From Castor canadensis (lineage: Eukaryota; Chordata; Mammalia; Rodentia; Castoridae): a stretch of 64,000 nucleotides of DNA. Below the pieces are notes generated by a model that ran no database searches, had not been told where the DNA came from, and saw only the letters and a program-made list of their open reading frames with translations. The stretch is taken from the NCBI RefSeq assembly GCF_047511655.1, contig NC_133397.1:14905501-14969500 (forward strand), in the 5' to 3' direction. Both the position numbers and the translations under genes were made by a program. This document shows positions 1 through 11,871 of this stretch, one piece after another (the first letter of the stretch is position 1; each line of letters begins with the position of its first letter).

Positions 1-669
1 GTGATGCTGATTTTACAAGCAAGCAAAATGTAAGAGCTATAGGGATGTGGAAGCTTCCACCCAGATTTCAAAGGAAGTCTTAGAGGTCAGGCAATGTGTG
101 ATAGGATTGGAGTCTCTGTGGGAAGTCCCCAAGAGGGTGATGTGTGAAGCTGTTAGGATGAAGCTGAAGATGCAATTACAACTCCAGGGGTTTTGAGATG
201 TCAGGAACATGAAATATCTGCCAAGGAAAGTCAAAGGTAGTAATCAGAGCCAATCCAGGGGAGAGACTAATTGAGCTGCAGCTGGCAAGGCTGTAGAGGC
301 AAGGTTGCTCAAGTCCTAGTGAATGCATATTATATCATTGTATGCCCTGGATTCTGGACATGGAGGTCAGGATTTAGCGTTTTCACTCTTACTTTAGTCT
401 GATCTTTCCTTTCCATGTCCTTATTCCTCCTTTTTGGAATGGAAATGTTTACTAAGTGCCATTGTATATTGGAAATAGATAGCTTGGTTTTTTTATTTAT
501 TATTTTTATAACGGTCCACTGTTAAGAGTTTCTCTGTAATATCTAAGGAAACTCTAGACTTGAACTTTTGAAAATGTTGGATCTGTTTAAAAGTTTGGAG
601 ATGGGAAGATGGACCAAATACATTTTACATTATGAGATGGCCATGGTCCTTTCAGGGCCAGGAGTGGAA
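1..669. other. 5' flanking sequence, no gene seen
   Basis: This is AT-rich unique-looking sequence. Short open frames are present, but none has recognisable protein similarity or codon bias. I see no clear repeat family here. Confidence 0.5.
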
Positions 670-1023
670 TGTTATGTTTGATTATGAAATGTCCTCCATA
701 GGCTTATGGGGCTTAGTGGCACTATTTTGGGCAGTAGTGGAAACTTTAGTAAGTGGGTCCTAGATGGAAGAAGGAGGTCCCTTGGGGGAATATCCTTTAG
801 AGCTATGTCTTGTCTCAGGCTCCCTTTCACTGTCCACCATGAGGTGAGTAGCCTCTGCCATATGCTCCTGCCACTATGACATTCTGGCTCACCATGGGCC
901 CAAAATCAATGGAGCCAAAGACTATGGCTAGAAACCTCTGAAATCATAAGCTTAAAATAAATCATTCCCTTAAATAGTTTATGTTAGGTATTTTGTCATG
1001 GAGATAGAAATTCTGACTAATAC
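670..1023 (+). repeat. MaLR-type solitary LTR (degenerate)
   Basis: The segment opens with TGTTATG and closes near 'gactaatact'. In between it follows the order typical of mammalian MaLR LTRs: an 'aaatgtcctcc' start, a 'gtgggtcctag' middle, 'tgctcctgccactatgac', 'ggagccaaagactatgg', and an AATAAA-like R region at about 956. Similar but divergent copies occur at 25140, 46720 and 63864, and in reverse at 7974 and 10676. The family is assigned from memory of the consensus, and the subfamily is unknown. Confidence 0.55.
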
Positions 1024-4000
1024 TTTATGACTCTTTACAATTGAAGGCAGAAGAAGAAAAGGAAGGGCCTGTGAGGTCTCAGGAAGACTTGAAGGCAGAC
1101 AAGATGGAACTAGAAGGACTATGATTCCTATGGCCTCCATCTTCTCAGTAAGCAGGTAGACAGATTATATCTGCTACTGTTGAGTCCTGGGGATTGAGTT
1201 GGGATGGATTAAGAGTGGAAGAGACTTGGATTGGATTTCATGGGAAATGTGGAATAAATTAGAATTGAATAAAAAGTTTGCTGACCTTCCGTTGGGACTC
1301 TTAATCATTTGTGAGGGGAATTACCCAACTCACAAGTTCTGCCCAGAGGTTATTATTTCCAAATTGAGGGTGGGAAAACTGAGAATTCCCCAAAGTTCTA
1401 CAGGCAGTAAGTGGCATTCTAGGTTGACATCAAGTGTTATAATTGTCCTTACATTTTTTGGAGAGTTGGCTCTCGGTATTTATTTCCCAACTGAGTATTT
1501 GTTAGAATGCATACTTCTCAAGAGAAGAGACTATGCCTCATTATTTTTCCTTAGCATGGTGTCCTAGCAGGTTCTCAAAGGACTGGATCAGAGCCAGAGG
1601 CTGTTCTCAAGGAGGTATCAAAATATATAAGCAAAAACTGAACCCATTAATAAACTCATCTAGATGAGTATCTAGAAGGAGAAGGAGAGAGGCGCTTATT
1701 CTTTCTCATGGAAGTATCTACCATGAAGGCGAGGCCTCGTGGTATTCAAATCACCCCAGAATTCTCCTTCTGATCCTGCAGCTCAAGTGTAGGAGGGGAT
1801 CTTTCTCTTCCTGGTTTCCACCAATGCTTCTCACAAAGATCAACTACCAAGCTTTCTTGTTCTTTCTTATTATGACTTTACCCACTTCTAGCTTTATACA
1901 CAAAGTTATTGGAAATGATAACTTAGAAAAGTTTAGAGCTCTGATAAAGGGAAAATTTGAGGCCTTCACGGTTGCAGGGAAACCACTAGAGTGTGACAGT
2001 GGGTATGGATATGAGGATGTGATGCACATGTATGGCCTCCTTTGAGTACTCTTAACATTCTTACAGGTCCATGTGTGTATGTGGCTTAATGATGGCTTGA
2101 TTTATGATTTTTTATTTTATGATGATGAAAAAGCATATTCATACAACCATACTGCTTTTAACTTTGAGTACTATAGTCAACAAATTACAAGTGATAGTCC
2201 ACATTTCTTTATAAAATACGTTTTGTGCTTGATGATTTTTGCCCAACTGAAGGCTAGTAAGTGTTCTGAGCATGTTTAAGTTAGGCTAGGCTAAGCTATG
2301 ATGTTCAGCTGGTGAGTTTTATTAAATCCTTCTTCAGCTTATGATAGTTTTTAATTATGATATAAGCCCATTGTAAATCAAGGAGTAGCTACACATGCAT
2401 ATTAATGAAGACACATGTGGTCCCAAGTCCTGTACAGCTGATTTATTGTTCTAGAAATTTACCTGCTATTTCAAAAGACAGTAGAATTTTCCAGACTTCT
2501 CAATCTAAAATGATCTGAGCCCATTCATTGATTAGATCTCCTAAAGGCAGTTTTGAGAATACTGTCATTGCTTAACACCACATAGTCCTTGGAATTCCAG
2601 AACTTAAACATTCTTAAAAATCGTAGCTTTGAAAAAAATCTCGTGAGACCTTTAGGAGCTAAAGAAAATAGTGACTATGTGTAACACTTATTAATGTTAA
2701 ATATTGGTTGTGTCATTCAAGATTGGGATCAATTGTATTAATGCACACACACACAGACTCTCAAATAGGTTAGATGATTTTCCTCAGGTAAATGACAATG
2801 TACAACATTGACATATAGCTTGGTGAAGGAAGAGGGCCCCAGATTCCTTTAGCTTACACTCTGATATCCCTAGGTGTACCCTTTCTTCTCATGACTCAAA
2901 ATGGCCTTTTTGGAAACATCACAGAACATAGGTGCTTCCATCTGAGTCTATAAGTTGGTATGATCACATTAGTTGTAGGAGAGCCTGGGAAATATAAGGA
3001 GTTTAGTCACATGACTATCTTGTAAACATTGGACTTTTGTTATTAAGATATGAAGAGTGGAAATTCAGTGACAAGTGGTAGTCCCTGTCACATTTCACAG
3101 TGCTCTTATCTCTCAATTCTATAGTTCTGTGAGGCCATCAGAACACCCTGCCTAGTGAGGAAGTGAGGAATCTTGAGTTCTTTCAAGGAGGAGCTTGTTG
3201 GTCTTTTTGATGCAGTTTCTTTAGCTGCCTTCCTTAGCGTGGTATCTGGCATATTAGCAAATCCTCATTTTACAAGTCAGAAAACAGTCAAAGGGAGATT
3301 AGGTGACTTATGATGCAAATTAATGTTAGAATTAAGAAGAGAGTCACTCTGCTACCACCATGCCTGGTTACTTATCACTCTGTAGCTGCCATGAATTCCA
3401 GAGACTCAGCATCTTCTTCAGGGCACTCTGGGAGGAAAGCAGTCATTATATTGTACCTTCATCTCTTAGATCCTGGGAATGTAGTAATGTAGTCTATCTG
3501 AACGGTCATCATTTCAGTTAGGAATGACAACATTTCTCATTGTACCAAAAAAGAGAGAACTTTTTTTCTATGTGTGCTTCCCCTTTGGCAAAGAAAACAT
3601 AGTCAGCCTGAGGTAGGTTTTTTTTTTCAAAAGCATTTAGGAAAGCTCCTAGTGTATTCCTACTCAGGCTCCAGTGGTGGCTGGCCTTCTGGCTGTTACT
3701 AGCATCCTGCCTTAACCAAACTTATTTGCTTTACCCTTGATTGGCATGAGTTTCTATCTGTGTTTAGTGCTTCATGTACTTCGTTGCCTTTAGCTTTACA
3801 AGTCTTTGAGATAGGCAACTGTTCTGACCACTTCCTACCCTACTCACCTCATTGGTAAAGTAGGTTTCCCCTTCCCTAAATAGTACTAGATGGCCTAATG
3901 CAGGACACTAGACATTGGACAGAAAAATACTGACAGCAGTTTGTTACTCACATACACTCACAAGCCTGGGGAGGAGGATGCTTCATGCTATGCCAGGCTA

Positions 4001-4477
4001 CATGGGGTGGCGCTCAGGAGCAGAATGAATCAACAGGCACTGTGGGAGGCAGGTTTTATGTTAACAAGAAGGTAGGGTGCTCTCTGTCACCCTTGGGAGA
4101 TCTGATTAGCTTTTTGAGTAGTTTTGTGGGCTGGCAGGCAGGTGAAACCCATTAGGTTGAGGACAAGATGGGATGTAGCTAGTCCAGCAGAGAAGGGAAC
4201 TAGCTAGGTGGGAAAGCTTTCCTGTTCAGTGGTGGGGGCGGGCAGAGCAGAGGTGGAGAGCGCAGAGTAGCTCACAGACAAGTCTCTGGGTTCCTGTGAG
4301 GCTAAATGTATCAGTGCAACACATGAAATGGAATGTAGTGTCATTGTCTCTGTATTACATGGGTAGAACTAAGACAAAGAAATGGCCAAGGTGACAAAGC
4401 TAGTGTGATGTAAACAAGCATAAAATATTGCTCTGTAACACATCATCTTATTTGAACCCAATTTCCATCCTGTTGGT
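1024..4477. other. intergenic, no gene recognised
   Basis: This is about 3.4 kb of AT-rich sequence. It contains only short frames, the longest about 120 codons at 1199-1567, with no family resemblance. A short CA run lies near 2744-2754. I see no clear repeat or RNA gene, and some old unrecognisable repeat remnants are likely. Confidence 0.45.
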
Positions 4478-4590
4478 GGAGCATTATGCAAATAAGGAGG
4501 CTGAGTGTCAGAGAGAGAGAGGTATATGCTCAGAATCACATAGCTAGAGAGGGACAGAACCAAGTGAAAACTCAGAGTGCTCTTCACCTG
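4478..4590 (-). repeat. MIR SINE fragment
   Basis: Read on the + strand, it shows the antisense MIR order: 'gcaaataaggaggctgagtg', then a 'cacatagctagagagggacagaac'-like core ending before 'cagagtgctctt'. It is old and divergent. Confidence 0.55.
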
Positions 4591-4834
4591 TTTGGATACC
4601 TGTCACTGGTGTTGGCCCAGTCAGGAAAGGGGTCACAGACTGCAGGCTCCCACATCTCTGGGCAAGTTGGAGAAGGACCTGATCTTGGTAATGTTGGTTG
4701 AAATACCAGTGGGGCTCTGTAATTCTGGAATTCCTTAAAGGAGGAGATTGGACTGAACTCTTCAGGCAAGATTTTGTTTTGATTGTTCTATGGAGAAATA
4801 AGGACCAAGACAATCATTAAGAATGTACATATCT

Positions 4835-5182
4835 AGCCTGGCACAGTGGTTCATGCCTATAATCCCAGTTACTCAGGAGGTGGAGATTGGGGGGGATCAT
4901 AGTTTGAGGCTAGCCCAAGCAAAAAGTTAGAGAGACCCCATTTCAATCAATAACAGGGTGTGGTGGCACATGCCTGTCATCCTAGCTACATGGGATGCAT
5001 TGGCAAGTATAAACAGGAGGATCACGATCCATGCCAGCCCAGGCAAATATGTGAGACCCTATTCCAAAAATTACTAAAGTGAAAGGACTGGGGGCATAGC
5101 TCAAATAGTAGCATATATGCCTGGCATGCAAAAAGCCCCGAGTTCAACCCTAAGTACCACACATGCTCTCACACACACACAC
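4835..5182 (+). repeat. Composite SINE (two B1-like units plus ID-like unit)
   Basis: It starts 'agcctggcacagtggttcat' and has 'cctataatcccagttactca', the 7SL-derived B1/Alu-type core. A second B1-like unit follows ('ggtgtggtggcacatgcctg'). An ID-like tRNA-derived unit ('gggggcatagctcaaatagt') comes next, ending 'ccctaagtaccac' and a short CA-rich tail. This dimer/trimer layout is known in some non-murid rodents and helps place the organism. Confidence 0.85.
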
Positions 5183-5898
5183 GATGTGCACATCCATGGG
5201 TGACAATTGAGATATTTAACAACTGTTGTCAGTTTTAGCTACTAAGTTGCTGGCTGATGAAAATCTCTGGGGAGTCCTGAGAAAGAATCTGGAGCAATGG
5301 GAAGGATACCCAGGAAGGTCAGGAACATGGCTATTTATTGACCAATATGGAAGCATTTCAATATTTCCACAGTAGCCATGCCTTTAACCTATGACTGACA
5401 ATCCTATGGCGGATTGTATACAACCCTCAAATTCTCCCCAGGCTGGTACGGTGATACATGCAGAGGTGTTTATTCCAGTGCTGCTTGTGGGAGTGGGGAT
5501 TTGGGGCATTTGGAGCATTTATCACTGGGAAGGGGATGGGCAGCACATGGATGATGAATGCGTAATAAAGAAAGCTGAGCAGAGGCACACAGAGGAATAT
5601 GGATGGAGGTTAAAACTCCACACCATGTTGAGTGGACTACAAGAGAGGATTGTGATAAAGGACACATTCTCATCTACATAAACTGAAAGTGTATATATTA
5701 AAAATAGCCATAGACATTTGACAAGGACACATGGAAAAATAAAGCTATGCATAAGTGCACCAGGATGGTTACCTAAGGAGGGTGGGATGGGCAGGCAAGT
5801 GTGCAACGACTTACCAGTTACTGCTTTCAGATAGCAGAGTGCTGGCTGCCCACTTTGCTCCCCCAGAAAGGCCTTGAATCCTTCCTCACTAACCCCCA
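5183..5898. other. intergenic, possibly decayed L1 3' end
   Basis: There is no gene. Weak, gapped resemblance to L1 ORF2 3' sequence is visible around 5510-5800 (a 'tggatgatgaatgcgtaataaag'-like stretch), but it is too divergent to call firmly. Confidence 0.3.
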
Positions 5899-6090
5899 TG
5901 TTTTTGATGGTACTGGGAGTGCTCATGCTTGCTAAGCAAGTATGTGACTGCTTGAGTCATACCCCATCTCTTCTGGTATTTTTTGGACAGAGTCTTGTTC
6001 TTTTTCCTCAGGCTAGCCTTGAACTGAATCTCCTGATTTCTGCCTCCCCAGTAACTGAGATTACAGATGTATACCACCAAATCCACTCTT
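5899..6090 (-). repeat. B1/ID composite SINE fragment
   Basis: On the + strand it reads as reverse ID-like ('tgcttgctaagcaagtatgt', 'gcttgagtcataccccatct') followed by reverse B1-like sequence ('cctcaggctagccttgaact', 'ctgcctccccagtaactgag'). It is truncated relative to the copies at 9692 and 17961. Confidence 0.8.
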
Positions 6091-6212
6091 TTTTTTTAAA
6101 TCCTGCAATTTTCAACTTTATTTATATCTTTTTTTGTGGGGGAAGGGGTACTGAATCAAATCTTGGTATGTCAGAATGTCTTCCTCATTATTATGGTAAG
6201 AAATGATTGCTT

Positions 6213-6297
6213 TTGGGGCTAGGGATGAAGTTCAATGGTAAAGCACTTGCTTAGTATGTGTGAGGCTTTGGGTTCCACCCTCAGCACCACAAATACA
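6213..6297 (+). repeat. ID-like tRNA-derived SINE
   Basis: A monomer reading 'ggggctagggatgaagttca', with 'gcttagtatgtgtgaggctt' and 'ccctcagcaccac', followed by an A/T-rich tail. It matches the 3' unit of the composite SINEs. Confidence 0.75.
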
Positions 6298-6974
6298 TTT
6301 TTTAAAAGATATTTTAACAGGAAATGGAAGAAGAGAAATTATATAAAATAGACTGACATTTAAAGAAATCGACTCTACAGGCCTTTTATCTTAAGAACCT
6401 AGCATTTTAGTCACTGAGCTTCTAGCTGTCCCAATGCTGGACCCCTGGCCTTGGACTCTCTTTCTTGCCCCAAACAGGTTTCTGACTCTGACTATATCCC
6501 ACTCCTCTACCCAAGGAGAGCATTCAGGTGAGGACTGATGGCTACCTCTTGCCTCTTACTGAGGTGGATCCAAAGGGCTTCACTGCCCCTTTTCTTTCTT
6601 TCAGAAGATCAGATAAAACCAAACAACATGATGTGCACCTCTCCTCTGTGTGGTATTTACAGTTTTAAATGGGCCTTTTGAAATTAGATAGGAGGACATA
6701 AGCATCTGTGTTGGGAGTGATGGGAACAGCAGTTGGGCATTTTGAGAACCCTTCACATCTCAGTGATAGACACTCATTATTTCCTACTCTTCCCCAACCC
6801 TTGGATTACACCAGACCTGTTGTTTTATTAATACCTCCATAAAACAAGGAGGCACTGACTGTAGCAACCTAGCATATTTTGGAATCCAAGGGGATGGGGA
6901 AGAGGAGGCTTCATAAGCCAACACCTAGGTCTGAGGGGAATATCCATGGAGTTCAGCTGTGAGTGTTAGAAAAG
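6298..6974. other. intergenic, nothing recognised
   Basis: This is unique-looking sequence with no long frame, repeat family or RNA gene that I can identify. Confidence 0.45.
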
Positions 6975-7568
6975 CTCAAATAACAATGGCTTAAATAAGG
7001 GACAAGTTTATTTCCCTCATATGAATGGAAGAAGATCAGGAATTTTAAGGTGACCCAGGCCCCTTCTACCTACTTGCTCTACTATCCTTATTATGTGGCT
7101 TCTATTTGTGGGTCCAGATCCACCTGTCTTCTCTGTACTCCAGAGAGCAGGAAGACAAAAAGGAGAAGGGCAGGGATAGATACTTCCCCCTTCCTTTGAG
7201 GATACTTCCAGAAACTTAATGTACCACTTCCAGTGATATCCCATTGGAAATAACTAGGTCTTACATCCTCTCCTAGTTTATGGGAGGCTAGGACACCTAA
7301 ATTTTATCCTGACTCACTTCCCTGCTTTGCCCTAGACTGATGGTGTTCCTGGAATGCTGGACTTTCAGTTTCAATACTGGAATAGTTCCAGACAAACGCA
7401 TAAGACTTGATCACTCTAATACTTAGGTAACAATTAGAGATACTGATTGAAAAAGCAGAAAATCCCATAGTGATATGTTAAGCAGTCTTTGGAATGGAGA
7501 TACCCTTCACTCTTCTAGTTGGGAGTAAAGGCTAAGTCATAAGTTAGAATCCACAAATGAAGGGCTAC
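6975..7568 (+). repeat. Ancient interspersed repeat; right part is arm 1 of an inverted repeat pair
   Basis: The stretch has the look of an old mammalian interspersed repeat ('caagtttatttccctcatatg', 'cacttccagtgatatccca', 'tttatgggaggctagg'). Positions 7207-7568 align in reverse complement with 8562-8938 over nearly their full length, with moderate divergence. Shared blocks include 'cttcactcttctagttgg', 'gatactgattgaaaaagcag', and a stretch around 7335-7395 carrying 'ggaatgctggactttcagtt'. The family name is unknown to me. Confidence 0.6.
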
Positions 7569-7677
7569 TAAATGAGTACAGAACTTCCCTAAGGGAAAAA
7601 CCATGAGTGTGCTATCTCTGGTGTTTGCTGTCTCTCAGTTTGCTTTTCGGCATCCTCCCATGTAGTGTCAGGAACTC

Positions 7678-7712
7678 CATCCATCCATCATCCATCCATA
7701 CATCCATCCATT
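7678..7712. repeat. (ATCC)n microsatellite
   Basis: An imperfect tetranucleotide run of 'catccatc' type. Confidence 0.9.
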
Positions 7713-7973
7713 GACCTATTTACTCATACATGTAATCATCCAATCATTTACCTTTCCATTTTAAAACAATCTAATAAGCATCCATAATGGGTTCTGAAGA
7801 CATCGAGATGAATGACACCACATGGTTCCTGCCCTCAAGGAACTCACAGTTTATTGCAGGAGACTCAATCCAAACAAGTGATGAATATTAGTATAGGAGT
7901 ATTACTGTAATTGGAGCTTTGTACAGAGTATAACAAAAACCAATAGAGGAAGCAACTAAATTTGGTTCATGAG

Positions 7974-8357
7974 TGTATTAATTACTTTTCTCACCATTGT
8001 GACAAAACACATGACATAAATAATTTAAGGAGGAGATTATTTATTTTAGCTTATGGTTTCAGAGGTTATAGTCCATAGCCTTTGGCTCCACTGATTCTGG
8101 GCTCAAAATGAGGCAGAAATTCTTGGGAGTGAGAGTGTGTGGAGGAGGCTTATCACCTCATGGTGGACCAGAAACAGACAGAGAGGAATGGATGGAAGAC
8201 CCAGATATAACCATCAAAGATGTGCTCACAGTAACCTATTTCCTCCAGCTAGGATCTGTCTCCTAATTTTCACTACCTTCCAAAATAGTTCCACAAGATG
8301 AGGACCAAGCAATCAACACAGAAGTCTATGGGGACATTTAATATTCAAACCATAACA
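7974..8357 (-). repeat. 3' LTR of the MaLR element
   Basis: It pairs with 10676-11060. Shared blocks include 'ggctccactgattctggg' against 'ggctccattgattctgag', and 'ctccagctaggatctgtctc' against 'ctccagctaggatccatctc'. The divergence between the LTRs indicates an old insertion. Confidence 0.75.
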
Positions 8358-8561
8358 TTCCACCCCTGGCCTCCAATGGCTCATGGCCATCTCATAAGGC
8401 AAAATGCATTTAGTCCATCTCCCAGAGTCCCCAAAGTCTTCACAGTTTCAACATTGTGCAAAAGTTAAAGTTCAAAGTTTCTTCTGAGACTCACGACAAA
8501 CCCTTAGCTGTGAGCTCCTATAAAATAAAAAAGAAAGTTACACACTTCCAAGATACAATAT

Positions 8562-8938
8562 AGCCCTTCATTTGTGGGCTGGATTTATCATCTAGTTCAT
8601 TTCTAACTAGAAGAGTGAAGGGTTATCTCCATGGCAGAGGCTTCTCAACACACCCCCATGGGATTTTCTGTTTTCTCAATCAGTATCTCTTACTGTTATC
8701 TGAGTACTAGGGTGACCAACTCTTATGAGCTTGTCTGGAACTATTCCAGTATTAAAACTGAAAGTCCAGCATCCCAGGAACACCCTCAGTCTAGGGCAAA
8801 CCAGGACAGTTGACCATTCTTCTAGCTGCATTGCTGCTGAGAATGGAATCTATGTGTTCCAGCCTCCCATGAGCTATGGAAGGGCATATGACTTAGGTAT
8901 TTCCAGTGGTTCGTCAGTGGAAGTGGAATATTCAGCTT
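8562..8938 (-). repeat. Arm 2 of inverted repeat pair, inside MaLR internal region
   Basis: It is the reverse complement of 7207-7568. It appears to interrupt the MaLR internal sequence: the MaLR-like text breaks after 'cttccaagatacaata' and resumes around 'gtaaatattaccgttccaaa'. It is either a nested insertion of the same unknown family or part of a lineage-specific MaLR internal region. Confidence 0.55.
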
Positions 8939-9691
8939 CTGGGAATGGGAATAGCGTGGAGTAAATATTACCGTTCCAAACTGGAGGGAAAGGAGAATAC
9001 CAAAGAAGAATCAGATCAAAGAGACCCAGCAGGGCAGCTACTAACTCCTGTGGATCCATGTCCAGCGTCTGCGGTATGTGGTGTCAGTGGGCTTGGGTGG
9101 CCTGTCCCATGGCCTTGACAGCTGCAGTCCACATGGTCTCTCTCATGCTGGCTCCACTTGTTACCAGTGGTTTTCTTTGGCAAACGCTCCATGTTCCTGG
9201 CATCTCCAACATCCTGGGGTTTCCACTATACATTAAGCATCACATTGACAGCTCCACACATCACACATCTTCTCAGGGTCTACCTGTAGGGACTCTTATC
9301 CTGTCAAACATTGCTTGGCTTCCTAAATTTTCCTGCAGAATCTGGCTGGAAGCCTCCATGACCCCATAACTCTTACATTCTGCATGCCTGAAAAACAAGT
9401 ATCACATGGACAATGCCAAGGTCTGTCACCAGCCTGAGCAGTAAGCTGGGCCACCTTGGACCATGATTGCATTGGCCTCTGAGTGCCTGGGGAGCTAAGC
9501 ATGGTGAAATAAATTCTGGGGAAATGATTTTCTAGGTGGTCCTCCATGTGCAGGATACCCTTGAAATGCTCTTTTCAAGGGGAATTCTTTCAAATAACTT
9601 TTCTCTTTCATATCCTTGAGACTGATGGGCAGAGCCAGCCAATTCCTGAGATGTTCTCAAGGCATCTTTCCTATTGTCCTAGTGTCTTCTT

Positions 9692-10142
9692 TTTATTTAT
9701 TTATTTATTTTTGGTTGTACTAGGGTTTGAATTAAGGGCTTTATGCTTGTTAGGCAGGTGGTCTACTGCTTGAGCCATGCCTATAACCCTTTTTTTTCTG
9801 TTTACTTTGGAGATAGGGTATCACTTTTTTGCTCAGGCCACCTCAATCCTCCTATTTTAAGTTTTCCATTGTCACTGTCCCTGGGATGACAGGCACTCAC
9901 CACCAGGCCCGCCAAGTCCCACTGAGATGGGGTCTGGCAAACATTTTTGCCCAGGCTGACCTGGAACCATGATCTTCCTTGATCTTAGCCTTGCACATAA
10001 CTTGGGATAACAGAAGTGCTCTGTTGCACCCAACTATTGATTGAGATGCAGTCTCATGAACTTTTTGCCCAGGCTGGTCTCGAACCAACCTCAGCCTCCA
10101 ATGTGACTAGGATTACAGGCATGAGACACTAGCACTTGGCTT
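9692..10142 (-). repeat. Full composite SINE nested in the MaLR
   Basis: On the + strand it runs T-rich tail, reverse ID-like unit ('gcttgttaggcaggtggtct'), reverse B1-like unit ('gctcaggccacctcaatcct' to 'gggatgacaggcactcacca'), then a further reverse B1-like unit ('ttgcccaggctggtctcgaa' to 'aggattacaggcatgagaca'). At about 450 bp it is one of the longest copies here. Confidence 0.85.
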
Positions 10143-10675
10143 TTTTAAATGGTGCTAATCTTTTCAGAAAGCAGGACTTTCTTGTCCTAACCTTACAGGC
10201 TTTTCTGACCAAATTGCAAGTTTTCAAGTGCTACTGTTCTACTTTTTACTCCCAGTTTTCATTGTAAACCTGGATAAAAACAGATAGTAAAATGCATGCG
10301 ATAGCTTGAACACTAGCTTGCCTTGAAATTTCCTGTTAGACCAGTCTGTCACCTTTAAACTCAGCCTATCACAAAGTCTCAGGACACAGACAAAATGTAA
10401 ACAAGTTCTTTGCCAGAATATAACAGAATGGTCTCTAGTCTTATTCCCAATAGAGTCCTTGTTTCTATCTGAAACCTCACTACCACAGTCTTTACTGTTT
10501 GCATTTCTACTGGCATTCTGAGCTCCCACTATAATTGTCCATTAAGAAGTTCTGCTTATGGCATTCTAGGCTTCTCTAGCTCATACTTCCAAATTTCTCC
10601 TACAAGTAATTTCAAAATATTTTAAAACCATACAGTCAGATTTAGCAATGACCTCCTCCTCTGGCACCAATTTTT

Positions 10676-11060
10676 TGTATTACTTTTCTTATTACTGCCA
10701 CAAAATATTTGACATAAACAACTTAAGAGGGGAAATTTTTATTTTATCTCATTGTTTGAGAGGTTTCAGTTCATAGTCCTTGGCTCCATTGATTCTGAGT
10801 TTGTGGTCAGAAAGAAAGAACATTGTGGTGGCAGCCTAGATCTCAATACACTCATGTTGAGGAGGCTCATGGTGAACGTGAAATAAAGAGAAAGGAATGG
10901 ACTGTGGACCAGGTATCCAAAGACACAGTCCAAGTGACGTACCTTCTCCAGCTAGGATCCATCTCTAAAGTTTCCACCACCCCCAAAATAGTGCCACCAG
11001 CTGGTACAAAGCATTTGGCACTTGAGCCTTTAAGTTATATTTCATATTCAAATCATAACA
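10676..11060 (-). repeat. 5' LTR of the MaLR element
   Basis: It is the partner of 7974-8357 in the same orientation. The adjoining 'ctggcaccaa' on the left lies where the internal leader should begin on the minus strand. Confidence 0.75.
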
Positions 11061-11871
11061 GTGAGTGAGAGAGAGCCTCACAGTATGGGTAACATCAGGC
11101 TTGATATTCGAGGTGAAGTAGTAGTTTCTAAGTGGTGAAGTGAAGCCTTAAGGAGCAGGGCACAGGCATGGGTAAGGCTCAGACAGCATGCAGTGATCAG
11201 GGTGGAGAGATGGGTCAGTTCTATTAATGTAAGGCAGTTGCTGGCTGTTGGGGGATGGGGTGGAAGTGGGGATGAGTAAGGCAGAGAGAAAAGTGTGAAG
11301 AGCTTGAAATGTGGTGAGAAGTCAAGTTGTGGCCAGATTCTGAAGTCTGTAAGGCCATCCCTTGGGGGCATTAGACTAACCTGTGTGGTGAGTATTCACC
11401 AAGGAGTGCAGTATGCTTGCCCAAAGCCTTTTCACTAGCTGCAGGTGCTCTGTGGGACTCACTGTGGGTGATTGGTGAGGGTCCTTGGAAGACATCTCCA
11501 AGTACTTGAGAGTGCTCCTTTGTGCCTGGATACTTTGGCCATCTCTATCACATGTTCTTTTTAAAATAATTTATAAGCTGTCTCCCTTTATCTACAGAAA
11601 TATAAAGCTTTTAGCGCTGGCAAGGATCTTAGAGATCATATGTCAAACCCAGATGGACGGCTGGGGAGGAATTACCCCTGAGCTCACCAGGGACAGAGGT
11701 AAATTGGAACTGAAGTCTTTGGATTTTAGGACTGTAAATCTTTAAGGTATGTTTAATAAAAAATAATACTAAAGGGCAGTAAAATAAGAAAACCATATTT
11801 TAATGAAAGACGCATGATCATTGTTGAAATAATCTAGAATAAGAGCATTCTAATTAAGAAATAAATTTCAG
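11061..11871. other. intergenic, nothing recognised
   Basis: There is no gene or clear repeat. A purine-biased stretch lies near 11060-11300, and short frames are without support. Confidence 0.45.

Larger units (their letters stand above)
7974..11060 (-). mobile_element. Near-complete MaLR (ERVL-MaLR) element with both LTRs
   Basis: Two direct LTRs of almost equal length (7974-8357, 384 bp; 10676-11060, 385 bp) flank an internal region. Both read, on the + strand, from 'tgtatta' to 'cataaca', so the element points to the minus strand. Internal blocks next to the left LTR ('ccacccctggcctccaatgg', 'cccccaaagtcttc'-like, 'ttcttctgagactcacgac', 'cttccaagatacaa') recall MaLR/THE1-type internal sequence in antisense. 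'ctggcaccaattttttgtat' abuts the other LTR. The flanking 5-mers are atgag and gtgag, a 4/5 match to a possible 5-bp target duplication. No long retroviral reading frame survives. A SINE is nested at 9692-10142 and another repeat at 8562-8938. Confidence 0.75.

Noticed and set aside
1199-1567. 122-codon + strand open frame
   Set aside because: It has no recognisable domain, no codon bias and no promoter or splice context. Frames of this length are expected by chance in 64 kb.
5391-5681. 96-codon open frame
   Set aside because: It lies in intergenic sequence with weak L1-like remnants, and no protein family is recognised.
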